Positions 42,991 to 55,600 of a stretch of DNA of 64,000 bases are shown in pieces. Source of the stretch: Protonemura montana. Its lineage: Eukaryota > Arthropoda > Insecta > Plecoptera > Nemouridae. Under the pieces are notes generated by a model. It did no database searches and was not told the DNA's origin. It saw only the letters and a list, made by a program, of their open reading frames with translations. Where the stretch lies: the NCBI GenBank assembly GCA_947568835.1, contig CANOQG010000007.1, positions 4,278,001 through 4,342,000 on the forward strand, in the 5' to 3' direction. Every line of letters starts with the position of its first letter. Position 1 is the first letter of the stretch. The position numbers and the translations under genes are program-made.

Positions 42991-45667
42991 CTAGGGGCAG
43001 GACATGGGGCAGGACATGGGGCAGGACATGGGACAGGACATATGGCAGGACATGGGGCAGGACATGGGGCAGGACATGGGGCAGGAAATGGGGCAGGACA
43101 TGGGACATGGGGCAGGACATGGAGCAGGACATGGGGAAGGACAAGGGGCAGGACATGGGGCAGGACATAGGGCAGGACATGGGGCAGGACATGGGGCAGG
43201 ACATGGGGCAGGACATGGGACATGGGGCAAGACATGGGGCAGGACATAGGGCAGGACATGGGGCAGGACATGGGGCAGGACATGGGACAAGACATAGGGC
43301 AGGACATGGGGCAGGACATGGGGCAGGACATGGGGCAGGACATGGGACATGGGGCAGGACAGGGGGAGGACATGGAGCAGGACATGGGCAGGACATGGGG
43401 CAGGACATGGGACAGGACATAGGGAAGGACATGGGGCAGGACATGGGGCAGGACATGGGGCAGGACATGGGGCAGGACATGGGGCAGGAAATGGGACAGG
43501 ACAAAGGGCAGGACATGGGGCAGGACATGGGACATGGGGCAGGACATGGGGCAGGACATGGGGCATGACATGGGGCAGGACATGGGACAGGACATGGGGC
43601 AGGACATGGGGCAGGACATGGGGCAGGACATGGGGCAGGACATGAGGCAGGACATTGGACAGGACATGGGGCAAAACATGGGGCAGGACATGGGACAGGA
43701 CATGGGACAGGACATGGGGCAGGACATGGGGCAGGACATGGGGCAGGACATGGGACATGAGGCAGGACAGGGGGAGGACATGGAGCGGGACATGGGGCAG
43801 GACATGGGGCAGGACATGGAGCAGGATATGGGGCAGGAAATGGGGCAGGACATGGGACAGGACATAGGGCAGGACATGGGGCAGGCCATGTTGCAGGACA
43901 TGGGGCAGGACATAAGACATAGGGCAGGACAGGGGGAGGACATGGAGCAGGACATGGGGCATTACATGGGGCAGGACATAAGACAGGACATAGGGCAGGA
44001 CATGGGGCAGGACATGGGGCAGGACATGGGGCAGGACATGGGACATGGGGCAAGACATGGGGCAGGACATGAGGCAGGACATGGGGCAGGACATGGGGCA
44101 GGACATGGGGCAGGACATGGGGTAGGACATGGGGCAGGAAATGGGACAGGACAAGGGGCAGGACATGGGGCAGGACATGGGACATGGAACAGGACATGGG
44201 ACAGGACATGGGACATGGGGCAGGACATGGAGCAGGACATGGAGCAGGACATGGGACAGGACATAGGGCAGGACATGGGGCAGGACATAGGGCAGGACAT
44301 GGGGCAGGACATGGGGCAGGACATGGGGCAGGACCTGGGGCATGACATGGGACATGGGGCAGGACATGGGGCAGGACATGGAGCAGGAAATGGGGCAGGA
44401 CATGGGGCAGGACATAGGGCAGGACATGAGGCAGGACATGGGGCAGGACATGGAGCAGGACATGGGACATGACATGGGACAGGACATGGGACAGGACATA
44501 GGGCAGGAGATGGGGCAGGACATGGGGCAGGACATAGGGCAGGACATGGGGCAGGACATAGGGCAGGACATGGGGCAGGACATGGGGCAGGACATGGGGC
44601 AGGACATGAGGCAGGACATGGGACATGGGGCAAGACATGGGGCAGGACATGGAGCAGGACATGGGGCAGGACATGGGGCAGGACATAGGGCAGGACATGG
44701 GGCAGGACATGGGACAGGACATATGGCAAGACATGGGGCAGGACATGTGGCAGGACATGGGGCAGGACATGGGACATGGGGCTGGACAGGGGAAGGACAT
44801 GGAGCAGGACATGGGGCAGGACATGGGGCAGGACATGGGGCAGGACATGGGACAGGACATAGGGAAGGACATGGGGCAGGACATGGGGCAGGACATGGAG
44901 CAGGACATGGGACATGGGGCAAGACATGGGGCAGGACATGGGGCAGAACATGGGGCAGGACATGGGGCAGGACACGGGGCAGGACATGGGGCAGGACATG
45001 GGGCAGGAAATAGGACAGGACAAGGGGCAGGACATGAGGCAGGACATGGGACATGGGGCAGGACATGGTGCAGGGCATGGGGCATGACATGGGGCAGGAC
45101 ATGGGACAGGACATGGGGCAGGACATGGGGCAGGACATGGGACATGGGGCAGGACATGGGGCAGGACATGGAGCAGGACATGGGACAGGACATAGGGCAG
45201 GACATGGGTTAGGACATAGGGCAGGACATGGGGCAGGACATGAGGCAGGACATGGGGCAGGACATGGGACATGGGGCAAGACATGGGGCAGGACATAGGG
45301 CAGGACATGGGGCAGGAAATAGGACAGGACAAGGGGCAGGACATGAGGCAGGACATGGGACATGGGGCAGGACATGGTGCAGGGCATGGGGCATGACATG
45401 GGGCAGGACATGGGACAGGACATGGGGCAGGACATGGGGCAGGACATGGGACATGGGGCAGGACATGGGGCAGGACATGGAGCAGGACATGGGACAGGAC
45501 ATAGGGCAGGACATGGGTTAGGACATAGGGCAGGACATGGGGCAGGACATGGGGCAGGACATGGGGCAGGACATAGGGCAGGACATGGGGCAGGACATGA
45601 GGCAGGACATGGGACAGGACATGGGGCAGGACATGGGGCAGGACATGGGACAGGACATAGGGCAGGA
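42991..45667 (+). repeat. 2.4-kb family unit 2 (2,677 bp, with a 309-bp internal duplication)
   Basis: The unit runs CTAG to CTAG and carries the same landmark order: ATGGGCAGG at 43,383, GGCCATG at 43,884 and CATTAC near 43,960. It lacks the 314-bp doubling of unit 1 but has its own 309-bp doubling at 45,053/45,362. The core is again 2,368 bp. Confidence 0.85.
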
Positions 45668-45670
45668 CTA
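45053..45670 (+). repeat. 309-bp local tandem duplication
   Basis: The distinctive succession CATGGTGCAGGGCATGGGG occurs near 45,065 and again near 45,374, exactly 309 bp apart, with its flanking variants. It is private to this unit. The corresponding places in units at 40,003, 42,685 and 49,048 are single copies and read CATGGGGCAGGGCATGGGG. Confidence 0.8.
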
Positions 45671-46905
45671 GGGGCAGGACATGGGGCAGGACATGGGGCA
45701 GGACATGGGACAGGACATATGGCAGGACATGGGGCAGGACATGGGGCAGGACATGGGGCAGGAAATGGGGCAGGACATGGGACATGGGGCAGGACATGGA
45801 GCAGGACATGGGGAAGGACAAGGGGCAGGACATGGGGCAGGACATAGGGCAGGACATGGGGCAGGACATGGGGCAGGACATGGGGCAGGACATGGGACAT
45901 GGGGCAAGACATGGGGCAGGACATAGGGCAGGACATGGGGCAGGACATGGGGCAGGACATGGGACAAGACATAGGGCAGGACATGGGGCAGGACATGGGG
46001 CAGGACAAGGGGCAGGACATGGGACATGGGGCAGGACAGGGGGAGGACATGGAGCAGGACATGGGCAGGACATGGGGCAGGACATGGGACAGGACATAGG
46101 GAAGGACATGGGGCAGGACATGGGGCAGGACATGGGGCAGGACATGGGGCAGGACATGGGGCAGGAAATGGGACAGGACAAAGGGCAGGACATGGGGCAG
46201 GACATGGGACATGGGGCAGGACATGGGGCAGGACATGGGGCATGACATGGGGCAGGACATGGGACAGGACATGGGGCAGGACATGGGGCAGGACATGGGG
46301 CAGGACATGGGGCAGGACATGAGGCAGGACATTGGACAGGACATGGGGCAAAACATGGGGCAGGACATGGGACAGGACATGGGACAGGACATGGGGCAGG
46401 ACATGGGGCAGGACATGGGGCAGGACATGGGACATGAGGCAGGACAGGGGGAGGACATGGAGCGGGACATGGGGCAGGACATGGGGCAGGACATGGAGCA
46501 GGATATGGGGCAGGAAATGGGGCAGGACATGGGACAGGACATAGGGCAGGACATGGGGCAGGCCATGTTGCAGGACATGGGGCAGGACATAAGACATAGG
46601 GCAGGACAGGGGGAGGACATGGAGCAGGACATGGGGCATTACATGGGGCAGGACATAAGACAGGACATAGGGCAGGACATGGGGCAGGACATGGGGCAGG
46701 ACATGGGGCAGGACATGGGACATGGGGCAAGACATGGGGCAGGACATGAGGCAGGACATGGGGCAGGACATGGGGCAGGACATGGGGCAGGACATGGGGT
46801 AGGACATGGGGCAGGAAATGGGACAGGACAAGGGGCAGGACATGGGGCAGGACATGGGACATGGAACAGGACATGGGACAGGACATGGGACATGGGGCAG
46901 GACAT
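45668..46905 (+). repeat. 2.4-kb family unit 3, truncated
   Basis: This matches unit 2 at offset 2,677 from the CTAG at 45,668, with ATGGGCAGG at 46,060 and GGCCATG at 46,561. Identity of pattern is lost near 46,900. From about 46,743 the sequence also belongs to the first copy of the 5,886-bp unit. Confidence 0.8.
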
Positions 46906-49867
46906 GGGGCAGGACATGGAGCAGGACATGGGACAGGACATAGGGCAGGACATGGGGCAGGACATAGGGCAGGACATGGGGCAGGACATGGGGCAGGACA
47001 TCGGGCAGGACATAGGGCAGGACATGGGGCAGGACATGAGGCAGGACATGGGACAGGACATGGGGCAGGACATGGGGCAGGACATGGGACAGGACATAGG
47101 GCAGGACTAGGGGCAGGACATGGGGCAGGACATGGGGCAGGACATGGGACAGGACATGGGGCAGGACATGGGGCAGGACATGTGGCAGGACATGGGGCAG
47201 GACATGGGGCAGGACATGGGGCAGGAAATGGGGCAGGACATGGGACATGGGGCAGGACATGGAGCAGGACATGGGGCAGGACAAGGGGCAGGACATGGGG
47301 CAGGACATAGGGCAGGACATGGGGCAGGACATGGGGCAGGACATGGGGCAGGACATGGGACATGGGGCAAGACATGGGGCAGGACATAGGGCAGGACATG
47401 GGGCAGGACATGGGGCAGGACATGGGACAAGACATAGGGCAGGACATGGGGCAGGACATGGGGCAGGACATGGGGCAGGACATGGGACATGGGGCAGGAC
47501 AGGGGGAGGACATGGAGCAGGACATGGGGCAGGACATGGGGCAGGACATGGGACAGGACATAGGGAAGGACATGGGGCAGGACATGGGGCAGGACATGGG
47601 GCAGGACATGGGACATGGGGCAAGACATGGGGCAGGACATGGGGCAGGACATAGGGCAGGACATGGGGCAGGTTATGGGGCAGGAAATGGGACAGGACAA
47701 AGGGCAGGACATGGGGCAGGACATGGGGCAGGACATGGGGCAGGACATAGGGCAGGACATGGGGCAGGACATGGGGCAGGACATGGAGCAGGACATGGGA
47801 CATGACATGGGACAGGACATGGGGCAGGACATGGGGCAGGACATGGGGCAGGACATGGGGCAGGACATAGGGCAGGACATAGGGCAGGACATGGGGTAGG
47901 ACATGAGGCAGGACATGGGACAGGACATGGGGCAGGACATGGGGCAGGACATGGGACAGGACATAGGGCAGGACATAGGGCAGGACATGAGGCAGGACAT
48001 GGGACAGGACATGGGGCAGGACATGGGGCAGGACATGGGACAGGACATAGGGCAGGACTAGGGGCAGGACATGGGGCAGGACTTGGGGCAGGACATGGGA
48101 CAGGACATGGGGCAGGACATGGGGCAGGACATGGAGCAGGACATGGGACATGACATGGGACAGGACATGGGACAGGACATAGGGCAGGACATGGGGCAGG
48201 ACATGGGGCAGGACATAGGGCAGGACATGGGGCAGGACATGGGGCAGGACATGGGGCAGGACATGGGGCAGGACATGGGGCAGGACATGAGGCAGGACAT
48301 GGGACATGGGGCAAGACATGGGGCAGGACATGGAGCAGGACATGGGGCAGGACATGGGGCAGGACATAGGGCAGGACATGGGGCAGGACATGGGACAGGA
48401 CATATGGCAAGACATGGGGCAGGACATGTGGCAGGACATGGGGCAGGACATGGGACAGGACATAGGGAAGGACATGGGGCAGGACATGGGGCAGGACATG
48501 GAGCAGGACATGGGACATGGGGCAAGACATGGGAGAGGACATGGGGCAGAACATGGGGCAGGACATGGGGCAGGACACGGGGCAGGACATGGGGCAGGAC
48601 ATGAGGCAGGACATGGGACATGGGGCAAGACATGGGGCAGGACATGGAGCAGGACATGGGGCAGGACATGGGGCAGGACATAGGGCAGGACATGGGGCAG
48701 GACATGGGACAGGACATATGGCAAGACATGGGGCAGGACATGTGGCAGGACATGGGGCAGGACATGGGACATGGGGCTGGACAGGGGAAGGACATGGAGC
48801 AGGACATGGGGCAGGACATGGGGCAGGACATGGGGCAGGACATGGGACAGGACATAGGGAAGGACATGGGGCAGGACATGGGGCAGGACATGGAGCAGGA
48901 CATGGGACATGGGGCAAGACATGGGGCAGGACATGGGGCAGAACATGGGGCAGGACATGGGGCAGGACACGGGGCAGGACATGGGGCAGGACATGGGGCA
49001 GGAAATAGGACAGGACAAGGGGCAGGACATGAGGCAGGACATGGGACATGGGGCAGGACATGGGGCAGGGCATGGGGCATGACATGGGGCAGGACATGGG
49101 ACAGGACATGGGGCAGGACATGGGGCAGGACATGGGACATGGGGCAGGACATGGGGCAGGACATGGAGCAGGACATGGGACAGGACATAGGGCAGGACAT
49201 GGGTTAGGACATAGGGCAGGACATGGGGCAGGACATGGGGCAGGACATGGGGCAGGACATAGGGCAGGACATGGGGCAGGACATGAGGCAGGACATGGGA
49301 CAGGACATGGGGCAGGACATGGGGCAGGACATGGGACAGGACATAGGGCAGGACTAGGGGCAGGACATGGGGCAGGACATGGGGCAGGACATGGGACAGG
49401 ACAAATGGCAGGACATGGGGCAGGACATGGGGCAGGACATGGGGCAGGAAATGGGGCAGGACATGGGACATGGGGCAGGACATGGAGCAGGACATGGGGA
49501 AGGACAAGGGGCAGGACATGGGGCAGGACATAGGGCAGGACATGGGGCAGGACATGGGGCAGGACATGGGGCAGGACATGGGACATGGGGCAAGACATGG
49601 GGCAGGACATAGGGCAGGACATGGGGCAGGACATGGGGCAGGACATGGGACAAGACATAGGGCAGGACATGGGGCAGGACATGGGGCAGGACATGGGGCA
49701 GGACATGGGACATGGGGCAGGACAGGGGGAGGACATGGAGCAGGACATGGGCAGGACATGGGGCAGGACATGGGACAGGACATAGGGAAGGACATGGGGC
49801 AGGACATGGGGCAGGACATGGGGCAGGACATGGGGCAGGACATGGGGCAGGAAATGGGACAGGACAA

Positions 49868-51070
49868 AGGGCAGGACATGGGGCAGGACATGGGACATGG
49901 GGCAGGACATGGGGCAGGACATGGGGCATGACATGGGGCAGGACATGGGACAGGACATGGGGCAGTACATGGGGCAGGACATGGGGCAGGACATGGGGCA
50001 GGACATGAGGCAGGACATTGGACAGGACATGGGGCAAAACATGGGGCAGGACATGGGACAGGACATGGGACAGGACATGGGGCAGGACATGGGGCAGGAC
50101 ATGGGGCAGGACATGGGACATGAGGCAGGACAGGGGGAGGACATGGAGCGGGACATGGGGCAGGACATGGGGCAGGACATGGAGCAGGATATGGGGCAGG
50201 AAATGGGGCAGGACATGGGACAGGACATAGGGCAGGACATGGGGCAGGCCATGTTGCAGGACATGGGGCAGGACATAAGACATAGGGCAGGACAGGGGGA
50301 GGACATGGAGCAGGACATGGGGCATTACATGGGGCAGGACATAAGACAGGACATAGGGCAGGACATGGGGCAGGACATGGGGCAGGACATGGGGCAGGAC
50401 ATGGGGCAGGACATGAGGCAGGACATTGGACAGGACATGGGGCAAAACACGGGGCAGGACATGGGACTGGACATGGGGCAGGACATGGGGCAGGACATGG
50501 GGCAGGACATGGGGCAGGACATGGGACATGAGGCAGGACAGGGGGAGGACATGGAGCGGGACATGGGGCAGGACATGGGGCAGGACATGGAGCAGGACAT
50601 GGGGCAGGAAATAAGGCAGGACATGGGACAGGACATAGGGCAGGACATGGGGCAGGACATGAGGCAGGACATGGGGCAGGACATAAGACATAGGGCAGGA
50701 CAGGGGGAGGACATGGAGCAGGACATGGGGCATTACATGGGGCAGGACATAAGACAGGACATAGGGCAGGACATGGGGCAGGACATGGGGCAGGACATGG
50801 GACATGGGGCAAGACATGGGGCAGGACATGAGGCAGGACATGGGGCAGGACATGGGGCAGGACATGGGGCAGGACATGGGACATAGGGCAGGACAGGGGG
50901 AGGACATGGAGCAGGACATGGGGCAGGACATGGGGCAGGACATAAGACAGGACATAGGGCAGGACATGGGGCAGGACATGGGGCAGGACATGGGGCAGGA
51001 CACGGGACATGGGGCAAGACATGGGGCAGGACATGGGGCAGGACATGGGGCAGGACATGGGGCAGGACAT
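49868..51070 (+). repeat. 1,203-bp sub-unit, copy 1, inside the 5,886-bp unit
   Basis: The order CAAAAC, GGATATGG, GGCCATG, CATAAGACATAGG and CATTAC in this interval is repeated 1,203 bp downstream (GGCCATG at 50,247 and 51,450). Inside it a 408-bp step (34 x 12) repeats the CAAAAC-to-CATTAC block, with changes such as GGACTGGAC and GGAAATAAGG in the second half. Confidence 0.85.
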
Positions 51071-52288
51071 AGGGCAGGACATGGGGCAGGACATGGGACA
51101 TGGGGCAGGACATGGGGCAGGACATGGGGCATGACATGGGGCAGGACATGGGACAGGACATGGGGCAGTACATGGGGCAGGACATGGGGCAGGACATGGG
51201 GCAGGACATGAGGCAGGACATTGGACAGGACATGGGGCAAAACATGGGGCAGGACATGGGACAGGACATGGGACAGGACATGGGGCAGGACATGGGGCAG
51301 GACATGGGGCAGGACATGGGACATGAGGCAGGACAGGGGGAGGACATGGAGCGGGACATGGGGCAGGACATGGGGCAGGACATGGAGCAGGATATGGGGC
51401 AGGAAATGGGGCAGGACATGGGACAGGACATAGGGCAGGACATGGGGCAGGCCATGTTGCAGGACATGGGGCAGGACATAAGACATAGGGCAGGACAGGG
51501 GGAGGACATGGAGCAGGACATGGGGCATTACATGGGGCAGGACATAAGACAGGACATAGGGCAGGACATGGGGCAGGACATGGGGCAGGACATGGGGCAG
51601 GACATGGGGCAGGACATGAGGCAGGACATTGGACAGGACATGGGGCAAAACATGGGGCAGGACATGGGACTGGACATGGGGCAGGACATGGGGCAGGACA
51701 TGGGGCAGGACATGGGGCAGGACATGGGACATGAGGCAGGACAGGGGGAGGACATGGAGCGGGACATGGGGCAGGACATGGGGCAGGACATGGAGCAGGA
51801 CATGGGGCAGGAAATAAGGCAGGACATGGGACAGGACATAGGGCAGGACATGGGGCAGGACATGAGGCAGGACATGGGGCAGGACATAAGACATAGGGCA
51901 GGACAGGGGGAGGACATGGAGCAGGACATGGGGCATTACATGGGGCAGGACATAAGACAGGACATAGGGCAGGACATGGGGCAGGACATGGGGCAGGACA
52001 TGGGACATGGGGCAAGACATGGGGCAGGACATGAGGCAGGACATGGGGCAGGACATGGGGCAGGACATGGGGCAGGACATGGGACATAGGGCAGGACAGG
52101 GGGAGGACATGGAGCAGGACATGGGGCAGGACATGGGGCAGGACATAAGACAGGACATAGGGCAGGACATGGGGCAGGACATGGGGCAGGACATGGGGCA
52201 GGACACGGGACATGGGGCAAGACATGGGGCAGGACATGGGGCAGGACATGGGGCAGGACATGGGGCAGGACATAGGGCAGGACATGGG
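51071..52288 (+). repeat. 1,203-bp sub-unit, copy 2
   Basis: This is the direct second copy of the 1,203-bp sub-unit. It contains GGCCATG at 51,450 and its own 408-bp internal step. A point difference from copy 1 is CAAAACATGG near 51,647 where copy 1 has CAAAACACGG near 50,444. The match ends near 52,288 with GGGGTAGG in place of GGGGCAGG. Confidence 0.85.
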
Positions 52289-52628
52289 GTAGGACATGAG
52301 GCAGGACATGAGACAGGACATGGGGCAGGACATGGGGCAGGACATGGGACAGGACATATTGCAGGACATTGGGCAGGACATGGGGCAAAACATGGGGCAG
52401 GACATGGGACAGGACATGGGGCAGGACATGGGGCAGGACATGGGGCAGGACATGGGGAAGGACATGGGACATGAGGCAGGACAGGGGGAGGACATGGAGC
52501 AGGACATGGGGCAGGACATGGGGCAGGACATGGGGCAGGACATGGGACAGGACATAGGGCAGTACATGGGGCAGGACATGAGGCAGGACATGGGGCAGGA
52601 CATGGGACATAGGGCAGGACAGGGGAAG

Positions 52629-55600
52629 GACATGAGGCAGGACATGGGGCAGGACATGGGGCAGGACATGGGGCAGGACATGGGGTAGGACATGGGGCAG
52701 GAAATGGGACAGGACAAGGGGCAGGACATGGGGCAGGACATGGGACATGGAACAGGACATGGGACAGGACATGGGACATGGGGCAGGACATGGGGCAGGA
52801 CATGGAGCAGGACATGGGACAGGACATAGGGCAGGACATGGGGCAGGACATAGGGCAGGACATGGGGCAGGACATGGGGCAGGACATCGGGCAGGACATA
52901 GGGCAGGACATGGGGCAGGACATGAGGCAGGACATGGGACAGGACATGGGGCAGGACATGGGGCAGGACATGGGACAGGACATAGGGCAGGACTAGGGGC
53001 AGGACATGGGGCAGGACATGGGGCAGGACATGGGACAGGACATGGGGCAGGACATGGGGCAGGACATGTGGCAGGACATGGGGCAGGACATGGGGCAGGA
53101 CATGGGGCAGGAAATGGGGCAGGACATGGGACATGGGGCAGGACATGGAGCAGGACATGGGGCAGGACAAGGGGCAGGACATGGGGCAGGACATAGGGCA
53201 GGACATGGGGCAGGACATGGGGCAGGACATGGGGCAGGACATGGGACATGGGGCAAGACATGGGGCAGGACATAGGGCAGGACATGGGGCAGGACATGGG
53301 GCAGGACATGGGACAAGACATAGGGCAGGACATGGGGCAGGACATGGGGCAGGACATGGGGCAGGACATGGGACATGGGGCAGGACAGGGGGAGGACATG
53401 GAGCAGGACATGGGGCAGGACATGGGGCAGGACATGGGACAGGACATAGGGAAGGACATGGGGCAGGACATGGGGCAGGACATGGGGCAGGACATGGGAC
53501 ATGGGGCAAGACATGGGGCAGGACATGGGGCAGGACATAGGGCAGGACATGGGTCAGGTTATGGGGCAGGAAATGGGACAGGACAAAGGGCAGGACATGG
53601 GGCAGGACATGGGGCAGGACATGGGGCAGGACATAGGGCAGGACATGGGGCAGGACATGGGGCAGGACATGGAGCAGGACATGGGACATGACATGGGACA
53701 GGACATGGGGCAGGACATGGGGCAGGACATGGGGCAGGACATGGGGCAGGACATAGGGCAGGACATAGGGCAGGACATGGGGTAGGACATGAGGCAGGAC
53801 ATGGGACAGGACATGGGGCAGGACATGGGGCAGGACATGGGACAGGACATAGGGCAGGACATAGGGCAGGACATGAGGCAGGACATGGGACAGGACATGG
53901 GGCAGGACATGGGGCAGGACATGGGACAGGACATAGGGCAGGACTAGGGGCAGGACATGGGGCAGGACTTGGGGCAGGACATGGGACAGGACATGGGGCA
54001 GGACATGGGGCAGGACATGGAGCAGGACATGGGACATGACATGGGACAGGACATGGGACAGGACATAGGGCAGGACATGGGGCAGGACATGGGGCAGGAC
54101 ATAGGGCAGGACATGGGGCAGGACATGGGGCAGGACATGGGGCAGGACATGGGGCAGGACATGGGGCAGGACATGAGGCAGGACATGGGACATGGGGCAA
54201 GACATGGGGCAGGACATGGAGCAGGACATGGGGCAGGACATGGGGCAGGACATAGGGCAGGACATGGGGCAGGACATGGGACAGGACATATGGCAAGACA
54301 TGGGGCAGGACATGTGGCAGGACATGGGGCAGGACATGGGACAGGACATAGGGAAGGACATGGGGCAGGACATGGGGCAGGACATGGAGCAGGACATGGG
54401 ACATGGGGCAAGACATGGGAGAGGACATGGGGCAGAACATGGGGCAGGACATGGGGCAGGACACGGGGCAGGACATGGGGCAGGACATGAGGCAGGACAT
54501 GGGACATGGGGCAAGACATGGGGCAGGACATGGAGCAGGACATGGGGCAGGACATGGGGCAGGACATAGGGCAGGACATGGGGCAGGACATGGGACAGGA
54601 CATATGGCAAGACATGGGGCAGGACATGTGGCAGGACATGGGGCAGGACATGGGACATGGGGCTGGACAGGGGAAGGACATGGAGCAGGACATGGGGCAG
54701 GACATGGGGCAGGACATGGGGCAGGACATGGGACAGGACATAGGGAAGGACATGGGGCAGGACATGGGGCAGGACATGGAGCAGGACATGGGACATGGGG
54801 CAAGACATGGGGCAGGACATGGGGCAGAACATGGGGCAGGACATGGGGCAGGACACGGGGCAGGACATGGGGCAGGACATGGGGCAGGAAATAGGACAGG
54901 ACAAGGGGCAGGACATGAGGCAGGACATGGGACATGGGGCAGGACATGGGGCAGGGCATGGGGCATGACATGGGGCAGGACATGGGACAGGACATGGGGC
55001 AGGACATGGGGCAGGACATGGGACATGGGGCAGGACATGGGGCAGGACATGGAGCAGGACATGGGACAGGACATAGGGCAGGACATGGGTTAGGACATAG
55101 GGCAGGACATGGGGCAGGACATGGGGCAGGACATGGGGCAGGACATAGGGCAGGACATGGGGCAGGACATGAGGCAGGACATGGGACAGGACATGGGGCA
55201 GGACATGGGGCAGGACATGGGACAGGACATAGGGCAGGACTAGGGGCAGGACATGGGGCAGGACATGGGGCAGGACATGGGACAGGACAAATGGCAGGAC
55301 ATGGGGCAGGACATGGGGCAGGACATGGGGCAGGAAATGGGGCAGGACATGGGACATGGGGCAGGACATGGAGCAGGACATGGGGAAGGACAAGGGGCAG
55401 GACATGGGGCAGGACATAGGGCAGGACATGGGGCAGGACATGGGGCAGGACATGGGGCAGGACATGGGACATGGGGCAAGACATGGGGCAGGACATAGGG
55501 CAGGACATGGGGCAGGACATGGGGCAGGACATGGGACAAGACATAGGGCAGGACATGGGGCAGGACATGGGGCAGGACATGGGGCAGGACATGGGACATG

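Larger units (their letters stand above)
46743..52628 (+). repeat. 5,886-bp tandem unit, copy 1
   Basis: All landmarks recur 5,886 bp downstream: CTAG at 47,107, 48,058 and 49,354, the GGTTATGG variant near 47,671, ATGGGCAGG at 49,746, and GGCCATG at 50,247 and 51,450. No net indel is visible. One of the rare point differences is GGGGCAGGTT near 47,667 against GGGTCAGGTT near 53,553. Another is ATGAGG against ATGGAG right at the end junction. Confidence 0.9.
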
